From Hippophae tibetana (taxonomy: Eukaryota; Streptophyta; Magnoliopsida; Rosales; Elaeagnaceae), in contig CM072812.1 in the NCBI GenBank assembly GCA_037013495.1, forward strand, positions 60,296,938 to 60,360,937: a stretch of 64,000 nt of DNA. Reading direction: 5' to 3'. The stretch's first letter is position 1; every line of letters starts with the position of its first letter. Under the pieces are notes generated by a model. That model worked only from the letters and a program-made list of their open reading frames with translations, had not been told where the DNA came from and searched no databases. Positions 63,688-64,000 of the stretch are shown here, piece by piece. The translations under genes and the position numbers were made by a program.

Positions 63688-64000
63688 CATGTCACAGTTT
63701 AAAAAACAAAGAAGTTATTAATTGGGGTTGTAACTTTAACCTGTCAAAATTTTAAATCTCGTAGCGAACCGGCTATTATAATAAATCATATGGAATGTCG
63801 TTTCGATTTCTAAAAATGTAACAAAGCATTAGTTCTGTTCTCAATATTTTTTAACCCAAACTCCATTGTTTACACAACTTACCGATGTCATATATTTTGG
63901 TGTCAACATATTGCGTTGTTTTCGATTCTTCTTCTAAAGGATTCTATATTAATCATATTAACCACGTTCTTTGCAATTCAATCGTTAATATTTCGTTGAG

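Larger units (their letters stand above)
1..64000. repeat. Satellite DNA array, about 640 bp monomer, spans entire window
   Basis: Seen directly: the anchor CATGTC(A/G)(A/C)AGTTT, followed by ATTAATTGGGGTTGCAAC, returns every 640-649 bp, or every 575-579 or 479-481 bp in shortened units, from position 7 to 63,688, always in the same orientation. Other landmarks recur in the same order in each full unit: GATTTCTAAAAATG, TCAACATTTTGGA, GCAATTCAATCGTTAATATT, GGTTACATATAATTTAG, an AT palindrome, TTTTGTTGTCGTTGTTTTAA and a T-rich tract before the next anchor. I placed 104 complete units and one partial one. There is no interrupting sequence, so every stretch longer than 300 bases is satellite. Arrays like this are typical of eukaryotic heterochromatin. 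I do not recognise the family by name, and the host species is not determinable from the sequence. Confidence 0.98.
54200..64000. repeat. Subfamily C block, full-length units of 645-649 bp
   Basis: Unit starts are 54633, 55279, 55928, 56573, 57222, 57870, 58515, 59163, 59808, 60454, 61100, 61748, 62395, 63043 and 63688 (cut by the window end). Diagnostics are ATGGAATGTCG instead of ATGGAAGGTCG, AAAATGTAACAAAGC, GTCATATATTTTGG, GATTCTTCTTCTAAAGG, CACAATAAAATGAAAG and CTTATTTTTGTGCC. Alpha-box units start at 54633, 55928, 57222, 57870, 59163, 59808, 60454, 61748, 63043 and 63688. Beta-box units start at 55279, 56573, 58515, 61100 and 62395. No shortened unit is present. Confidence 0.95.

Noticed and set aside
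1..64000. CENP-B box
   Set aside because: The minimal motif NTTCGNNNNANNCGGGN is not matched. The reverse strand of the alpha box gives TTCGCTACAAT, which fits the left half, but it is followed by TTT instead of CGGG.
1..64000. Transposable element, LTR or rDNA spacer origin
   Set aside because: No terminal repeats, primer-binding site, polypurine tract, reverse transcriptase or transposase motifs, rRNA or tRNA sequence is seen in any unit, and no foreign insertion interrupts the array.
1..64000. CRISPR array or bacterial repeat region
   Set aside because: There are no short direct repeats with unique spacers. The repeat unit is the entire 480-650 bp sequence and no cas-like gene is present.
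1..64000. Telomere-type repeats
   Set aside because: Isolated strings such as TTTAGG occur by chance in AT-rich sequence; no tandem run of TTTAGGG, TTAGGG or TTAGG is seen.
1..64000. Promoter elements such as TATATAAT-like strings (ACATATAATTTAG)
   Set aside because: The string is part of every full-length unit and AT-rich DNA produces such matches freely. Nothing downstream is a gene.

Overview
The whole 64 kb window is one uninterrupted tandem array of a single AT-rich satellite DNA family. I see no gene, RNA gene, transposon, CRISPR array or unique sequence anywhere in it. All units run head to tail in the same orientation. Taking the conserved CATGTC as an arbitrary unit start, I placed 104 complete units plus one partial unit at the right end. 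The standard unit is about 640-649 bp. Two deletion derivatives recur: a 575-579 bp unit ("M", lacking about 65 bp) and a 479-481 bp unit ("S", lacking about 163 bp). An array of this size and unit length, with higher-order repeats, points to eukaryotic constitutive heterochromatin (centromeric, pericentromeric, subtelomeric or a knob). The sequence does not show which organism or chromosomal location.

Layout. (1) About 1-17,092: subfamily A, 27 units of 642-649 bp, with CATGTCAAAG at the anchor. It holds near-perfect 1,289 bp dimers around 5.55-9.33 kb, a segmental duplication offset by about 5.8 kb, and a young run of near-identical monomers at 14.8-16.7 kb. (2) About 17,093-21,250: subfamily B full-length units with CATGTCACAG at the anchor, in no regular order; the A-to-B switch falls inside a monomer. 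(3) 21,251-34,139: higher-order repeat I (HOR-I), a trimer L-M-S (643+579+479 bp) repeated at about 1,700 bp. (4) 34,140 to about 54,200: HOR-II, a variable cassette M'-S-L(n) in which the number of L units differs between copies (2, 3 or 4), giving 2.34, 2.98 and 3.63 kb repeats. (5) About 54,200-64,000: subfamily C full-length units of 645-649 bp, partly in a dimeric order.

From 17 kb onward, units carry one of two alternative GC-richer boxes at the same place about 65-100 bp after the anchor. The alpha box contains TAGCGAACCGGCTA. The beta box contains the dyad CGTGT-N4-ACACG. Their order defines the higher-order repeats. Each unit also carries an AT-rich inverted repeat with arms of 10-11 bp, and both recurrent deletions (M and S) have one breakpoint in or at the edge of it. 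These two features, the alternating box and palindrome-linked deletions propagated through higher-order repeats, are the main results.

Many short open frames of 61-127 codons repeat once per unit on both strands. They are by-products of a T-rich/A-rich sequence copied many times, and I do not call them genes.
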